A stretch of DNA of 16,885 nt from Draconibacterium sp. (GCA_030595485.1 JAUVDE010000020.1:1-16885), one strand, 5' to 3'; numbered from the stretch's first letter, positions 1 to 7,984 are shown. The notes: generated from the sequence alone by a model not told the origin. Numbers and translations are program-made.

Positions 1-1
1 A

Positions 2-667
2 ACCGATTCGCTTCAGCCTATCGTAATTGACTTGACTCCCAATAGTCCTTCCGATTGGAAAATAGTACTGGTGACCACTGGTGCCGATGTTTGTCCTTCC
101 AGTTCTACATCGCAAACATTCTCAACTAAATTTATTGAAAAGCCTCTGGTAAGTAATTGCCCCGAGGAAACAAAAGCCGGAATTGTAATCGATAACAAAA
201 CATTACTCGAAATTAAACCTGTAGATTCTAGTATTGTAATTGATTTGTTAAATAGAACACAAAAGTTATACGCTACGGCAATTAAAAGTATCGATGATTT
301 CATTAATGGAAATGCCAATGATGCATTGGAAAAACTGTTTTTAAGCCTGATGCAGCAAACCGCAGATATGATTATGGAGTTTAACGGAAACAAAGAGATT
401 CAGCAACAATTGATCTTATTGTTTGAGCTTCAGTTGCGTCTTTTCTACAATGTTTTGGCTTGCCAGAGTAATGAACGACTAAAAGAATTTAATGATATTA
501 TTAATAAGTTCTTCGAGATAATTAGCAGCAATCTTTCTCGCTTGAAAAAGGAGCAAATTGAAATTCATGACGAAATGAAAAAGTTTCTGGAGGTCTATGC
601 AAAGAGAGTAGAGAAGCTAATATTATTACCAGCCCATATTGAATCAGTAAGAAAGGAATTGAGTTAA
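2..667 (+). CDS. C-terminal fragment of an unrecognised eCIS-locus protein (5' end outside window)
   Basis: The frame is open from base 2 to a TAA at 665-667, so the gene begins upstream of the window. The TTG at 32 is only an internal codon. About 222 residues are visible. The first part, up to about codon 75, looks beta-rich and contains a Ser/Thr/Cys stretch (VCPSSSTS). The rest is predominantly helical, with a long amphipathic, probably coiled-coil region ending in Lys/Glu-rich heptads. No catalytic motif is evident. The stop lies one nucleotide before the TTG start of the tape-measure gene, so the two are almost certainly co-transcribed and perhaps translationally coupled. By position it could be a baseplate, spike-adjacent or hypothetical structural component of the contractile injection system, but I do not recognise the family. 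Function is inferred from context only. Confidence 0.6.
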   Translation, partial: TDSLQPIVIDLTPNSPSDWKIVLVTTGADVCPSSSTSQTFSTKFIEKPLVSNCPEETKAGIVIDNKTLLEIKPVDSSIVIDLLNRTQKLYATAIKSIDDFINGNANDALEKLFLSLMQQTADMIMEFNGNKEIQQQLILLFELQLRLFYNVLACQSNERLKEFNDIINKFFEIISSNLSRLKKEQIEIHDEMKKFLEVYAKRVEKLILLPAHIESVRKELS

Positions 668-668
668 A

Positions 669-2171
669 TTGAAAAATGCAGGGAATCATATAATCCACAA
701 GGTTTCTCTTGAGATAGAAACAAAGAGTGAAGAGAAAGCCACGCAAATAAAGAACAATGCAAGTTTGTTTTTTCAGGAAGAATTATTCCCGGTTTTAGAA
801 GAACTTCTTGATAAATATGATGTAGCTGGGCAGATAATTCGTTTGGATAAATTGGATGTAGATTTTAGTATTTCGGACTGGACAAATAGAGAGGCTATAA
901 AGTTTGAGTTTGTAAAAAGTGTAGAAAAAAAACTTACGAAACTTGAGCCTAAAATTAGTTCTGATTTACAAGGTGAACACTATTTTAAAGATGATAAATC
1001 GGCACTGGATTTAGCAGTAAGTCAGACCATTAAAACAGAAAATAATTACCGTGAAACATTCTTGTTTTTTCTTGAGAATGGATATTTATCTTGGTATGGG
1101 AAACAGGAGTATGTACAGCTGGTAGTTGAACCTGCTAATTGGCAAATCCATCTTGAAAACCAATATTTTGTAAGTGCACTAAAAAGACTTCTTTTAAAAA
1201 ATAGCTTGATTACTGAACGTATGATTCTTCAGTTTTCAAACGAAACAATTTTAGAACTAATACAAGTGTTTTATAAGATAGAGGTGAGAACTTATTCGGG
1301 TTTATTGGCCTACCTTAATAAGCTTGAAACAGAAGAACGAAATCTACTTTTAAAATATGTGTTGAAATATTCAATCGAACAATCGGAAAGTGAATCAATA
1401 CAATTAGTCAAAAAACTTAGCTTGTTTGAACGGCTGATACATTTAAAGTTTGAAGCACCAACCTTGCAAGTTACGAATGAACAAGTGCACCAGTTTTTGG
1501 CCAAAAAGGAAACTGAATTTAATACTTATTTTGAGCCAGGAACTTATGTGAAATTGTTTACTTTAACGAATCAAAATAGAAAAGAGCTTATTGAAAATAA
1601 ATCAACCATTATTTCAAAAGAGTTCGCTAACTCCGAACAAGAAAAAGAACCAACGTTTTTCGTAACCGAAACAAATCAAATTATTGTTCGAAATGCGGGT
1701 TTGGTTCTTTTTCATCCTTTTTTTAAAACTTTGTTTAAACGTTTTAATTGGATTTCGGAGAATGGAAAGATTAAGGAGGACGAGCGATTAAAAGCTGTTC
1801 AAACGCTTCATTATTGTGCAACTGGCAACGAAGAATTTTTTGAAGCTGAGCTGATACTTGAGAAGTTTTTGTGTGGCCTTCCTTTGCAAATTCCTATACC
1901 AGTTAGAACACTTTTAACTGTTAAAATAAAAGAGGAAGCAGATAATATGTTAAAAGCTGTTGTGGGAAATTGGCCGGCCTTAAAAAATACTTCTCCCGAA
2001 GGGCTTAGGCAAATGTTTGTACAACGCGATGGTAAGCTCGTTCAAATTGAAAAAGGCACCAGACTAATTGTTGAGCGCAAAGCTCAGGATATATTATTGG
2101 ATAAATTACCATGGAATATCTCCATTGTAAAATTACCATGGAAAGATGATTTGTTGTTTGTAGAATGGTAG
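669..2171 (+). CDS. Contractile injection system tape-measure protein
   Basis: This is a 500-residue protein of the CIS tape-measure family (Pfam CIS_TMP type; Afp14 role). Such proteins set the tube length of phage-tail-like injection particles. The N-terminus has the family hallmark NHII.K..L.IE (residues 6-17), followed by a helix ending in EELFPVLEELLDKY and IIRLDKLDVDF. The C-terminal conserved block (about 340-500) shows NAGLVLFHPFF, a T-G-N-E-E-F segment, LCGLP, LKNTSPEGLRQMF and the typical ending LPW..L.FVEW. The middle is less conserved and helical. The start is TTG at 669, with AAGGAA about 10 nt upstream; no in-frame ATG lies close enough to keep the hallmark. The upstream gene stops 1 nt before it and the effector-like gene begins 3 nt after its stop, giving a tight eCIS operon. 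Family assignment is firm; the exact start is moderately sure. Confidence 0.9.
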   Translation: MKNAGNHIIHKVSLEIETKSEEKATQIKNNASLFFQEELFPVLEELLDKYDVAGQIIRLDKLDVDFSISDWTNREAIKFEFVKSVEKKLTKLEPKISSDLQGEHYFKDDKSALDLAVSQTIKTENNYRETFLFFLENGYLSWYGKQEYVQLVVEPANWQIHLENQYFVSALKRLLLKNSLITERMILQFSNETILELIQVFYKIEVRTYSGLLAYLNKLETEERNLLLKYVLKYSIEQSESESIQLVKKLSLFERLIHLKFEAPTLQVTNEQVHQFLAKKETEFNTYFEPGTYVKLFTLTNQNRKELIENKSTIISKEFANSEQEKEPTFFVTETNQIIVRNAGLVLFHPFFKTLFKRFNWISENGKIKEDERLKAVQTLHYCATGNEEFFEAELILEKFLCGLPLQIPIPVRTLLTVKIKEEADNMLKAVVGNWPALKNTSPEGLRQMFVQRDGKLVQIEKGTRLIVERKAQDILLDKLPWNISIVKLPWKDDLLFVEW

Positions 2172-2174
2172 CTA

Positions 2175-4370
2175 ATGAAAACAAAAGAGAATAGAACCAG
2201 TAATTCGGTAAAAAGTAATAACTCCTTTTTTGCAACAAAAAGCTCAGGTGGTTTTTTTGTGCAGCCGAAATTGAATGTGGGCCAACCTGGTGATAAATAC
2301 GAACAAGAAGCCGATCGTGTTGCCGATCAGGTAATGGCTCAAACTGATGTGGCGAAACCTTTTTTTTCTGCAGCACCTATAGTTCAGAATAAGAAAATTG
2401 CTGAAACTATTACACCCTTGCTACAACGGGCAGAGGAAGCCCAAGCAAAATTAATTCAGTGTGCTGAAGAGGAAGAGGCACAAACAAAATTGGAGGTTCA
2501 AAAACAGGAAGAAGAGGAGGAGGAAGCGCAGCCAAAATTGGAAGTTCAACTTCAAGAGGAGGAAGAAGAAATGATGCAAATGCAAGTTGAAGAGGAGGAG
2601 GAAATGTTGCAGACGCAAGTTGAAGAAGAAGAGGAACCTATACAAGCCAAAACAGGCCAAACTAATTTTGCAAAAAATAATTCTACTGAACATCTTTTAA
2701 AAAGTAGCAGAGGAACTGGGAGCCTAATGAACTCTGATATTCGGGCTGAAATGGAACAAGGTTTTGGTGCCGATTTTAGTGCAGTGAAAGTTCATACTAA
2801 TAGTACTGCAGTACAAATGAATAAAGACCTTGGTGCACAGGCTTTTACTTCGGGTAACGATGTTTATTTTAATGAAGGGAAATATGTCCCCAATTCGCAA
2901 AGTGGAAAAAGACTTTTGGCACATGAGTTAACACATACGGTTCAGCAGGGAGCAAGCCAATCGCAAACAACGGTTCAGCGTGAAATAACAGCATCAACTT
3001 CTCCTTCAAAGGAAAAAGCTATTGAAGAGTCTAATATGTGTGATGAGATAGTAGAGCGTGAGAAGAATAAATTTATCAATCATGGGAAATATGGACCGCA
3101 AACTTCACCTAAAGGGTATGGGAGTTTTGATGCAACTTATTTTCCCACCGCAGAAACATTAGATATTACGGTAAGGGGAAAAACCCATTTTACGGATGGA
3201 TTAGATGTATCCGGGGCAAATGTGACTGTTGCTAAAGATTCGGATCTTAATGATTTAGCTTCAATTCTAAATGTTATAAATGATGCCAGCTTTACAAATA
3301 ATATCGTTAATAATTACTATACGTGGAGTTTAGCACAAAAAACTGAAGCAACTCAAAATTTTAAATTGAGACTTGCGGAAGCCATCAAAATATGGGAGAA
3401 TAAAGGTAAGTATGGTTTTTATGTCGATAAACCTTGTTGGAAAGATATAATGGCTTATGTTAATATCAATTTAAATGTTCAGCAGGCTGGCGAAGCAAAT
3501 CTTAAGAATAAGGATCACCTTCAGGTTACACTTGTTAAAAACCCCAAGAAAAAAGAAACGAAAAAAGTATCTGATCTTGTTAAAGCAAAAATAAAAAAAG
3601 TACAAGAAGAAAGACAACAATCGCTTGCTATTAACCCAGATGCAGATCTTTATACCACATCAAATGTTGCATCACGTGGCGAAATGACATTGACAAATAG
3701 GTCATTGAGAAATACACCCAACGAGCGAAATAACTTCAACCGTTCTATGCTAAGGAATCATGTATTATTCAAAAATAACGAATGGGTTTTGGATTCAGAT
3801 GACAAAATGGATATTGATAGTTTTCTAAAAGCTTATAAAAATGTAGATGGGAACAAGAACAACTCAAAAATTTCATTAATTGGGCATGCCTCTACACCAG
3901 GAAGTACATCTTATAATCGAAAATTAGTAGATAAAAGGTTAGATTCAGTTTATAAGTATTTAAAAGATAAGGGAGCTACAAACATTGCAAAACGTACTGA
4001 AATGACAAATAAGGCCGATGGTTTGGCAGAGAAGTATGATCCTTCGAATAAGCTTGCAAAATATTTGCGGAGAGTAGAATTGGTGGTAGGGAGTGGAGAG
4101 CTACAAAATACGGTTGCTCATGAATTTGGTCATGTGTTTGAGATGGACGATGAATATGTAACTCCCGCAGGAGAGTCGGGTTCTGGTGAAGTAATGGGCA
4201 CAGAGATAACTACGAATAGTAAAATGTCGAAAGATATTGGTGCAAAAGCGGTTGTTGCGGAGGATAATGATAATATTATGTCGGTAGGAAATGAAGTGCG
4301 GAGACAACACTATGGTGCTTTTGGGATGATGCTAAATAAAATTACGGGTAAGTCTTGGAAGATATTCTAA
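2175..4370 (+). CDS. eCIS core-domain (DUF4157) protein with OmpA-like segment and C-terminal metallopeptidase motif; putative injected effector
   Basis: This 731-residue protein has no signal peptide, as expected for cargo loaded in the cytoplasm. Residues 27-54 carry the segment typical of DUF4157 proteins (PKLNVGQPGDKYEQEADRVA). Residues 98-159 are an acidic tract of five E4-6 blocks separated by Gln/Met/Leu-rich linkers. Residues about 178-260 are the eCIS core domain, with FGADFSAVKVHT, NDVYF and HELTHTVQQ (H250, E251, H254). Residues 270-520 are unrecognised. About 526-638 resemble an OmpA-like domain (ISLIGHASTPGS..YN..LV..R, then RRVELVV). The end carries a second zincin signature, HEFGHVFEMDDEY (649-661), with a possible Met-turn NIMS (700-703) and R..HYGAF. 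The gene lies between tape measure (3 nt gap) and ATPase. Known: DUF4157 proteins are widespread at eCIS loci and often carry effector domains. Inferred: a protease toxin or host-acting effector. Target and activity are unknown; a structural role for the DUF4157 part cannot be excluded. Confidence 0.85.
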   Translation: MKTKENRTSNSVKSNNSFFATKSSGGFFVQPKLNVGQPGDKYEQEADRVADQVMAQTDVAKPFFSAAPIVQNKKIAETITPLLQRAEEAQAKLIQCAEEEEAQTKLEVQKQEEEEEEAQPKLEVQLQEEEEEMMQMQVEEEEEMLQTQVEEEEEPIQAKTGQTNFAKNNSTEHLLKSSRGTGSLMNSDIRAEMEQGFGADFSAVKVHTNSTAVQMNKDLGAQAFTSGNDVYFNEGKYVPNSQSGKRLLAHELTHTVQQGASQSQTTVQREITASTSPSKEKAIEESNMCDEIVEREKNKFINHGKYGPQTSPKGYGSFDATYFPTAETLDITVRGKTHFTDGLDVSGANVTVAKDSDLNDLASILNVINDASFTNNIVNNYYTWSLAQKTEATQNFKLRLAEAIKIWENKGKYGFYVDKPCWKDIMAYVNINLNVQQAGEANLKNKDHLQVTLVKNPKKKETKKVSDLVKAKIKKVQEERQQSLAINPDADLYTTSNVASRGEMTLTNRSLRNTPNERNNFNRSMLRNHVLFKNNEWVLDSDDKMDIDSFLKAYKNVDGNKNNSKISLIGHASTPGSTSYNRKLVDKRLDSVYKYLKDKGATNIAKRTEMTNKADGLAEKYDPSNKLAKYLRRVELVVGSGELQNTVAHEFGHVFEMDDEYVTPAGESGSGEVMGTEITTNSKMSKDIGAKAVVAEDNDNIMSVGNEVRRQHYGAFGMMLNKITGKSWKIF
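2466..2651 (+). repeat. Imperfect in-frame repeats encoding Glu-rich blocks
   Basis: Within the DUF4157 gene, purine-rich GAA/GAG runs recur about every 27-48 nt and encode five blocks of four to six glutamates. The linkers are similar: AQTKLEVQ, AQPKLEVQ, MMQMQV, MLQTQV and PIQAK. Unit sizes of 33-48 nt and the near-identity of neighbouring linkers suggest expansion by slippage or unequal recombination. Comparable acidic tracts are a recurring feature of DUF4157 proteins. Their role is not known to me. Confidence 0.75.
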
Positions 4371-4411
4371 ACAACTTATAAAAATATTATTTATATCGAT
4401 ACAACATATTT

Positions 4412-5725
4412 ATGTCTGAAACTTTAATCCTTCTAAAAAAAATAATTGACCTCCGATTCAAACACGAAATAGGAGGAGAGAATAAGGTAGATTTGGTATT
4501 GGAATGGCCACATGCTGAAAATCTGAAAATTTCAGAATTCATTGAAACCAATAATCTTTCATTTTTTGAGATTATAACGCTCCTAATCGCGCTTGTTCCT
4601 CATCTTTCCCCCAATTTCTTCAACAGTATTATTACCGAGTATCTCCCCAACGGAGGCGAATTTTCAGAGTTTGGTGGTGTAAAAGGTAAAAACCACCGAG
4701 GTATTTTACCAACTGGTGAAACTGTCTTGTATATTCTTGCCGGGAACGATTTAGAGAAGCGAATGGAAGTTGCCAAACTATTTGAAGAAGATCATTTATT
4801 TGCACGTAAAAGTATTTTAAGTATTGAACAGGTTCCTGCTGGTGAACCCAAAATGAGTGGGCGCTTGGTGTTAGATGAAGAGTATGTCGATTTGTTTACG
4901 GTAGGCAAAATATCGAAACCAAAACTAAGTAGCGATTTTCCTGCGCAATTGATAAAAACGGAATTGGAATGGAGTGACTTGGTGCTTCATGAAAAAACGA
5001 TAAACGAAATACGAGAGGTAGAAACCTGGCTGAAGTATAACGAGCGATTATTAGAGAACTGGAAACTACGTGGCAAAATTAAACCCGGGTATCGTATCCT
5101 GTTTCATGGACCGTCGGGAACTGGGAAAACTATGACGGCATGTTTACTTGGAAAATATGCAAAGCGCGATGTGTTTCGAATCGATTTGTCGATGGTAGTA
5201 TCGAAGTACATTGGCGAAACCGAAAAAAACCTTTCGAAATTATTTGATAAGGCTGAAAATAAGAATTGGATTTTATTCTTTGATGAGGCTGATTCGCTTT
5301 TTGGAAAACGTACAAATGTACGTGATGCGCACGATAAATATGCCAATCAGGAAGTATCTTATTTATTACAACGAATAGAATCTCATGCTGGTTTGGTAAT
5401 TCTTGCATCAAACATGAAAACCAATATTGACGAAGCTTTTGCCCGACGTTTTAATGCATTTGTTGAATTTGAGCGACCTGCAGTTGCACAGCGATTAAAG
5501 CTTTGGTCAAATTATTTGCCTGCTTCGGTTGAATTAGAAGCAAAAATTAATTTGAAGGAACTAGCCCGTAACTACGAAATAAGTGGGGCAAACATTGTGA
5601 ATGTCATTCAGCATGTAGGCCTTCAAACCCTCAAAAAACAGAATTCAGAAATTAAGTTGGATGATATCTTGGACGGAATTAAAAAGGAATACCGGAAGGA
5701 AGGAAAAATACTACGTAAAAATTAG
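4412..5725 (+). CDS. AAA+ family ATPase of the eCIS locus (Afp15-like)
   Basis: This is a 437-residue cytoplasmic ATPase. Residues 1-180 form a non-AAA N-terminal domain, and the AAA+ module follows. Walker A is GPSGTGKT (233-240, K239). Walker B is ILFFDEAD (287-294, D291/E292). Sensor 1 is in LASN (N334), the arginine fingers are probably R345/R346 (ARRF), and sensor 2 is around SGANI (391-395). Nearly all eCIS and related contractile tail loci encode one such ATPase next to the tape measure. In Afp and PVC systems it is needed for particle assembly or cargo handling, though its exact action is debated. It follows the putative effector by 41 AT-rich nt with no clear terminator, so it is likely the last gene of this operon. 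The next gene downstream belongs to a different functional group, which marks the 3' boundary of the eCIS locus. Confidence 0.88.
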   Translation: MSETLILLKKIIDLRFKHEIGGENKVDLVLEWPHAENLKISEFIETNNLSFFEIITLLIALVPHLSPNFFNSIITEYLPNGGEFSEFGGVKGKNHRGILPTGETVLYILAGNDLEKRMEVAKLFEEDHLFARKSILSIEQVPAGEPKMSGRLVLDEEYVDLFTVGKISKPKLSSDFPAQLIKTELEWSDLVLHEKTINEIREVETWLKYNERLLENWKLRGKIKPGYRILFHGPSGTGKTMTACLLGKYAKRDVFRIDLSMVVSKYIGETEKNLSKLFDKAENKNWILFFDEADSLFGKRTNVRDAHDKYANQEVSYLLQRIESHAGLVILASNMKTNIDEAFARRFNAFVEFERPAVAQRLKLWSNYLPASVELEAKINLKELARNYEISGANIVNVIQHVGLQTLKKQNSEIKLDDILDGIKKEYRKEGKILRKN

Positions 5726-5793
5726 CCATTTTATTTAAATGTGGTAAGTGTAAATATTTTTAAAGTATATTTACAAGCAACCAACTAATTTGC

Positions 5794-7065
5794 ATGATGA
5801 GAAATCTGTTTTCTACCTTCATTTTATCATTATTTGTTTTTTCTTGTTGTTTTGCGCAGTACGATCCTAACTACAACGAAAATAAAGTTCCTGATTTCAA
5901 AATTCCAAATCCACTAAAATCTTTTAACGGAAAGAAAATTAAGAATGTAAAGAAATGGGAGAAGACTCGGCGTCCGGAATTGCTCGATTTTTTTACTCAG
6001 AATATATATGGAGAGGTTCCGGGAGAATTGGAACTGGAGTCGTTTGAGTTGGTTGAACAAGGTAGCAATACCATGAATGGAAAAGCAAAACGCAAACAAA
6101 ATTAAATAACATTTCAAAAAGGTGAACATAGTTTGAGTTTTACAATTCTCATGTATTTGCCTAAAAATATTGATAAAGCCCCTCTTTTTTTAGGCTATAA
6201 TTTTTATGGAAATCATACAATAACGACTGATGTTGATGTGATTATTTCTGAGGCTTGGGCAAGAAATAATCCTTCAATTGGCATTGTAAATAATCAGTTA
6301 ACGGAACAGTCGCGCGGTGTACGAACAAACCGGTGGGCAATTGAAAAAATAATTGATGCCGGGTATGGTTTGGCGGTTATTTATTATGGCGAAATAGATC
6401 CGGATAAAAATGATTTAACAGATGGTATTCATCCTTTTTTTTATGTGGATGATCAGCAGCAACCGGCTGCTAACGAGTGGGGAAGTATTTCTGCCTGGGC
6501 TTGGGGCTATAGCCGAGCAATGGATTATTTCGAAAAAGATATTCATGTAGATGCTTCTAAAGTGGTTGTTTTCGGGCACTCACGATTAGGTAAAACTTCG
6601 CTTTGGGCAGGTGCGAGCGACGAACGTTTCGCCGGTGTTATTTCGAATAATTCGGGTTGCGGTGGTGCTGCACTTTCAAAACGGAGAGTTGGCGAAACAG
6701 TGTGGCGTATAAATCGAAGCTTTCCGCATTGGTTTTGTCGCAATTTTAAAAACTATAGTAAAGCCGAAGATAAATTACCGGTAGATCAACATCAACTAAT
6801 TTCGCTCATTGCTCCGCGTCCGGTTTATGTGGCCAGTGCTGAAGAAGATAAGTGGGCAGATCCTAAAGGCGAGTTTTTATCGGTATTATATGCCAGCCCG
6901 GTGTATGAACTATACGGAAAACAAGGAATTACACAAAATGAAATGCCTAAAATAAATCAGCCTATCCAAAATACTGTAGCTTATCATATTCGTTCAGGAA
7001 AACACGATGTAACCGATTTCGATTGGGATCAGTACATAAAATGGGCCGATAAATTTATCAAATAA
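5794..7065 (+). pseudogene. CE15-type glucuronoyl esterase gene interrupted by one in-frame stop
   Basis: The reading frame runs from ATG 5794 to TAA 7063-7065 and is broken only by a TAA at 6103-6105 (codon 104). Both halves are in the same frame, so this is a nonsense change and not a frameshift. The first half has a signal peptide (hydrophobic stretch ending CCFAQ) and the family N-terminus (ELLDFFTQNIYGEVPGE, NGKAKRKQ). The second half continues at ITFQKGEHSLS with the alpha/beta-hydrolase core: GYNFYGNHT, nucleophile elbow GHSRLGK (Ser codon 263, 6580-6582), NNSGCGGAALSKRRVGE, LIAPRPVYVASAEEDKWADP (candidate acid) and GKHDVTDFDW (catalytic His codon 404). CE15 enzymes cleave esters between glucuronoxylan and lignin. 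Total length of about 423 codons matches intact relatives. An unpaired downstream piece could start at TTG 6133 but would lack export. A recent pseudogene or a sequencing error are the main options. Confidence 0.8.
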
Positions 7066-7085
7066 ACCACAATTTGGAATGCGAG

Positions 7086-7126
7086 CAGTCTCCCTTTTTG
7101 GGGAGTGGCCGCAGGTCGAGAGGTGA
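7086..7126. repeat. GC-rich intergenic element with small hairpin, candidate interspersed repeat
   Basis: This element lies in the 78-nt gap between the esterase gene and the DUF1080 gene. It has a 5-bp stem, CTCCC (7090-7094) with GGGAG (7101-7105), around TTTTTG. It is followed by a GC-rich segment GTGGCCGCAGGTCGAGAGGTG that stands out from the AT-rich surroundings. No second copy is present in this window, so its repeat nature is an inference. No long T-tract follows, so I do not call it a terminator. Confidence 0.35.
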
Positions 7127-7143
7127 TTAAATAAAACAAAATA

Positions 7144-7842
7144 ATGAAAACTAAAATCCTTACTTTAATCGCATTGGCAACACTTTTTGCCTGCAAACCT
7201 AAGCAACCCGAAACCCAAAATCTTTTTAACGGAACTGATTTAATTGGTTGGCACGCCGATGTTCCGGCAGCCGATTTAAATCCGGATACAATAAAATCTT
7301 TTATTGTCAGAGATTCAATGTTAGTGAGTTTGGGAACGCCGGGAGGGCATTTAATTACCGATTCTGTTTTTCAGAATTACCGTTTGGAAGTTGAATATCG
7401 TTTTGCCGGAAAACCAGGGAATTGCGGAGTATTGGTGCACGCCTCGAAACCCCGCGCTTTGTATCAAATGTTTCCAAAGTCGCTTGAAGTGCAAATGATG
7501 CATAAAAATGCCGGCGATTTTTGGTGTATTGTTGAAGATATTACGGTGCCAAATATGGAAGACCGCCGGGGTAGGAAAGACAAGTGGGGAATTACTGAAG
7601 GTAAAAAGCGTAGAATTGTAAATCTCACTGATGCTTCTGAAAAATCATTAGGTGAATGGAACAAGATGGTAGTAGAGTGTGTTGCCGATACCATTAAAGT
7701 GTGGGTGAATAACGATTTGGTAAACTATGGGTACAATTGCACCGCCACCGAAGGACAAATTGCTGTTCAGGCAGAAGGATCGGAAGTTGAATTCAGAAAA
7801 ATAGACGTAACACCTATCGAACAAACCACGCCAATAAACTAA
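7144..7842 (+). CDS. DUF1080 (3-keto-disaccharide hydrolase domain) lipoprotein
   Basis: This 232-residue exported lipoprotein has the signal MKTKILTLIALATLFAC with lipobox Cys17, so it is probably anchored in the periplasm or outer membrane. The DUF1080 jelly-roll (concanavalin-like) domain spans about 26-223. It has the family opening LFNGTDLIGW, the F.NYRLEVEYRF strand, N-C-G-V-L-V-H, SLEVQM (113-118) and GEWNKMVVEC, and ends with a strand leading to VEFRKIDV. Members of Pfam PF06439 act on 3-keto-glycosides or other sugars and are abundant in polysaccharide-degrading Bacteroidota. The precise substrate cannot be read here. It sits between the broken glucuronoyl esterase gene and a glycoside-hydrolase-like lipoprotein on the same strand, which suggests a shared role in plant or algal glycan breakdown. 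The start is ATG at 7144; signal-peptide geometry supports it. Confidence 0.87.
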   Translation: MKTKILTLIALATLFACKPKQPETQNLFNGTDLIGWHADVPAADLNPDTIKSFIVRDSMLVSLGTPGGHLITDSVFQNYRLEVEYRFAGKPGNCGVLVHASKPRALYQMFPKSLEVQMMHKNAGDFWCIVEDITVPNMEDRRGRKDKWGITEGKKRRIVNLTDASEKSLGEWNKMVVECVADTIKVWVNNDLVNYGYNCTATEGQIAVQAEGSEVEFRKIDVTPIEQTTPIN

Positions 7843-7855
7843 TAATTGTAGAAAA

Positions 7856-7875
7856 AACTCCTTCAATTGGGAGTT
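7856..7875. terminator. Weak hairpin downstream of the DUF1080 gene
   Basis: AACTCC (7856-7861) pairs with GGAGTT (7870-7875) around an 8-nt loop, 14 nt after the DUF1080 stop. There is no T-tract on the + strand side. A run of six A (7852-7857), partly overlapping the stem, would give a U-tract only for transcripts from the - strand. It may attenuate read-through or be a degenerate repeat; terminator function is doubtful. Confidence 0.3.
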
Positions 7876-7940
7876 GATGCGTAACACCATATAATCAAGA
7901 TAATATATGTCATTACCTTATAGAAAATAAAATCAATAGC

Positions 7941-7957
7941 ACCACTAAAAAAGTGGT
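7941..7957 (+). other. Perfect 6-bp hairpin in the leader of the DUF5060 gene
   Basis: ACCACT (7941-7946) and AGTGGT (7952-7957) flank five A, ending 27 nt before the preferred ATG at 7985. It overlaps no coding sequence if the ATG at 7985 is used. It could be an RNA structure or an operator-like palindrome; nothing further supports either reading. Confidence 0.3.
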
Positions 7958-7984
7958 TTGAAAAAATGTAATTTATTAGAGTAT

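Noticed and set aside
2104..2143. Direct repeat AATTACCATGGA near the end of the tape-measure gene
   Set aside because: It is explained by the twice-used conserved LPW motif in the protein, not by a DNA element.
2451..2693. Leu/Phe-rich ORF on the - strand
   Set aside because: It is the antisense of the Glu-rich repeat tract and appears hydrophobic only because GAA/GAG reads as TTC/CTC on the other strand.
6133..7065. Separate 310-residue esterase starting at TTG 6133
   Set aside because: It is in the same frame as the upstream half, lacks a signal peptide and starts inside a conserved strand. It is better read as the 3' part of the interrupted gene.
7958..7984. TTG start for the DUF5060 lipoprotein
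   Set aside because: It would place nine charged and polar residues before a normal lipoprotein signal. ATG 7985 gives the expected signal length.
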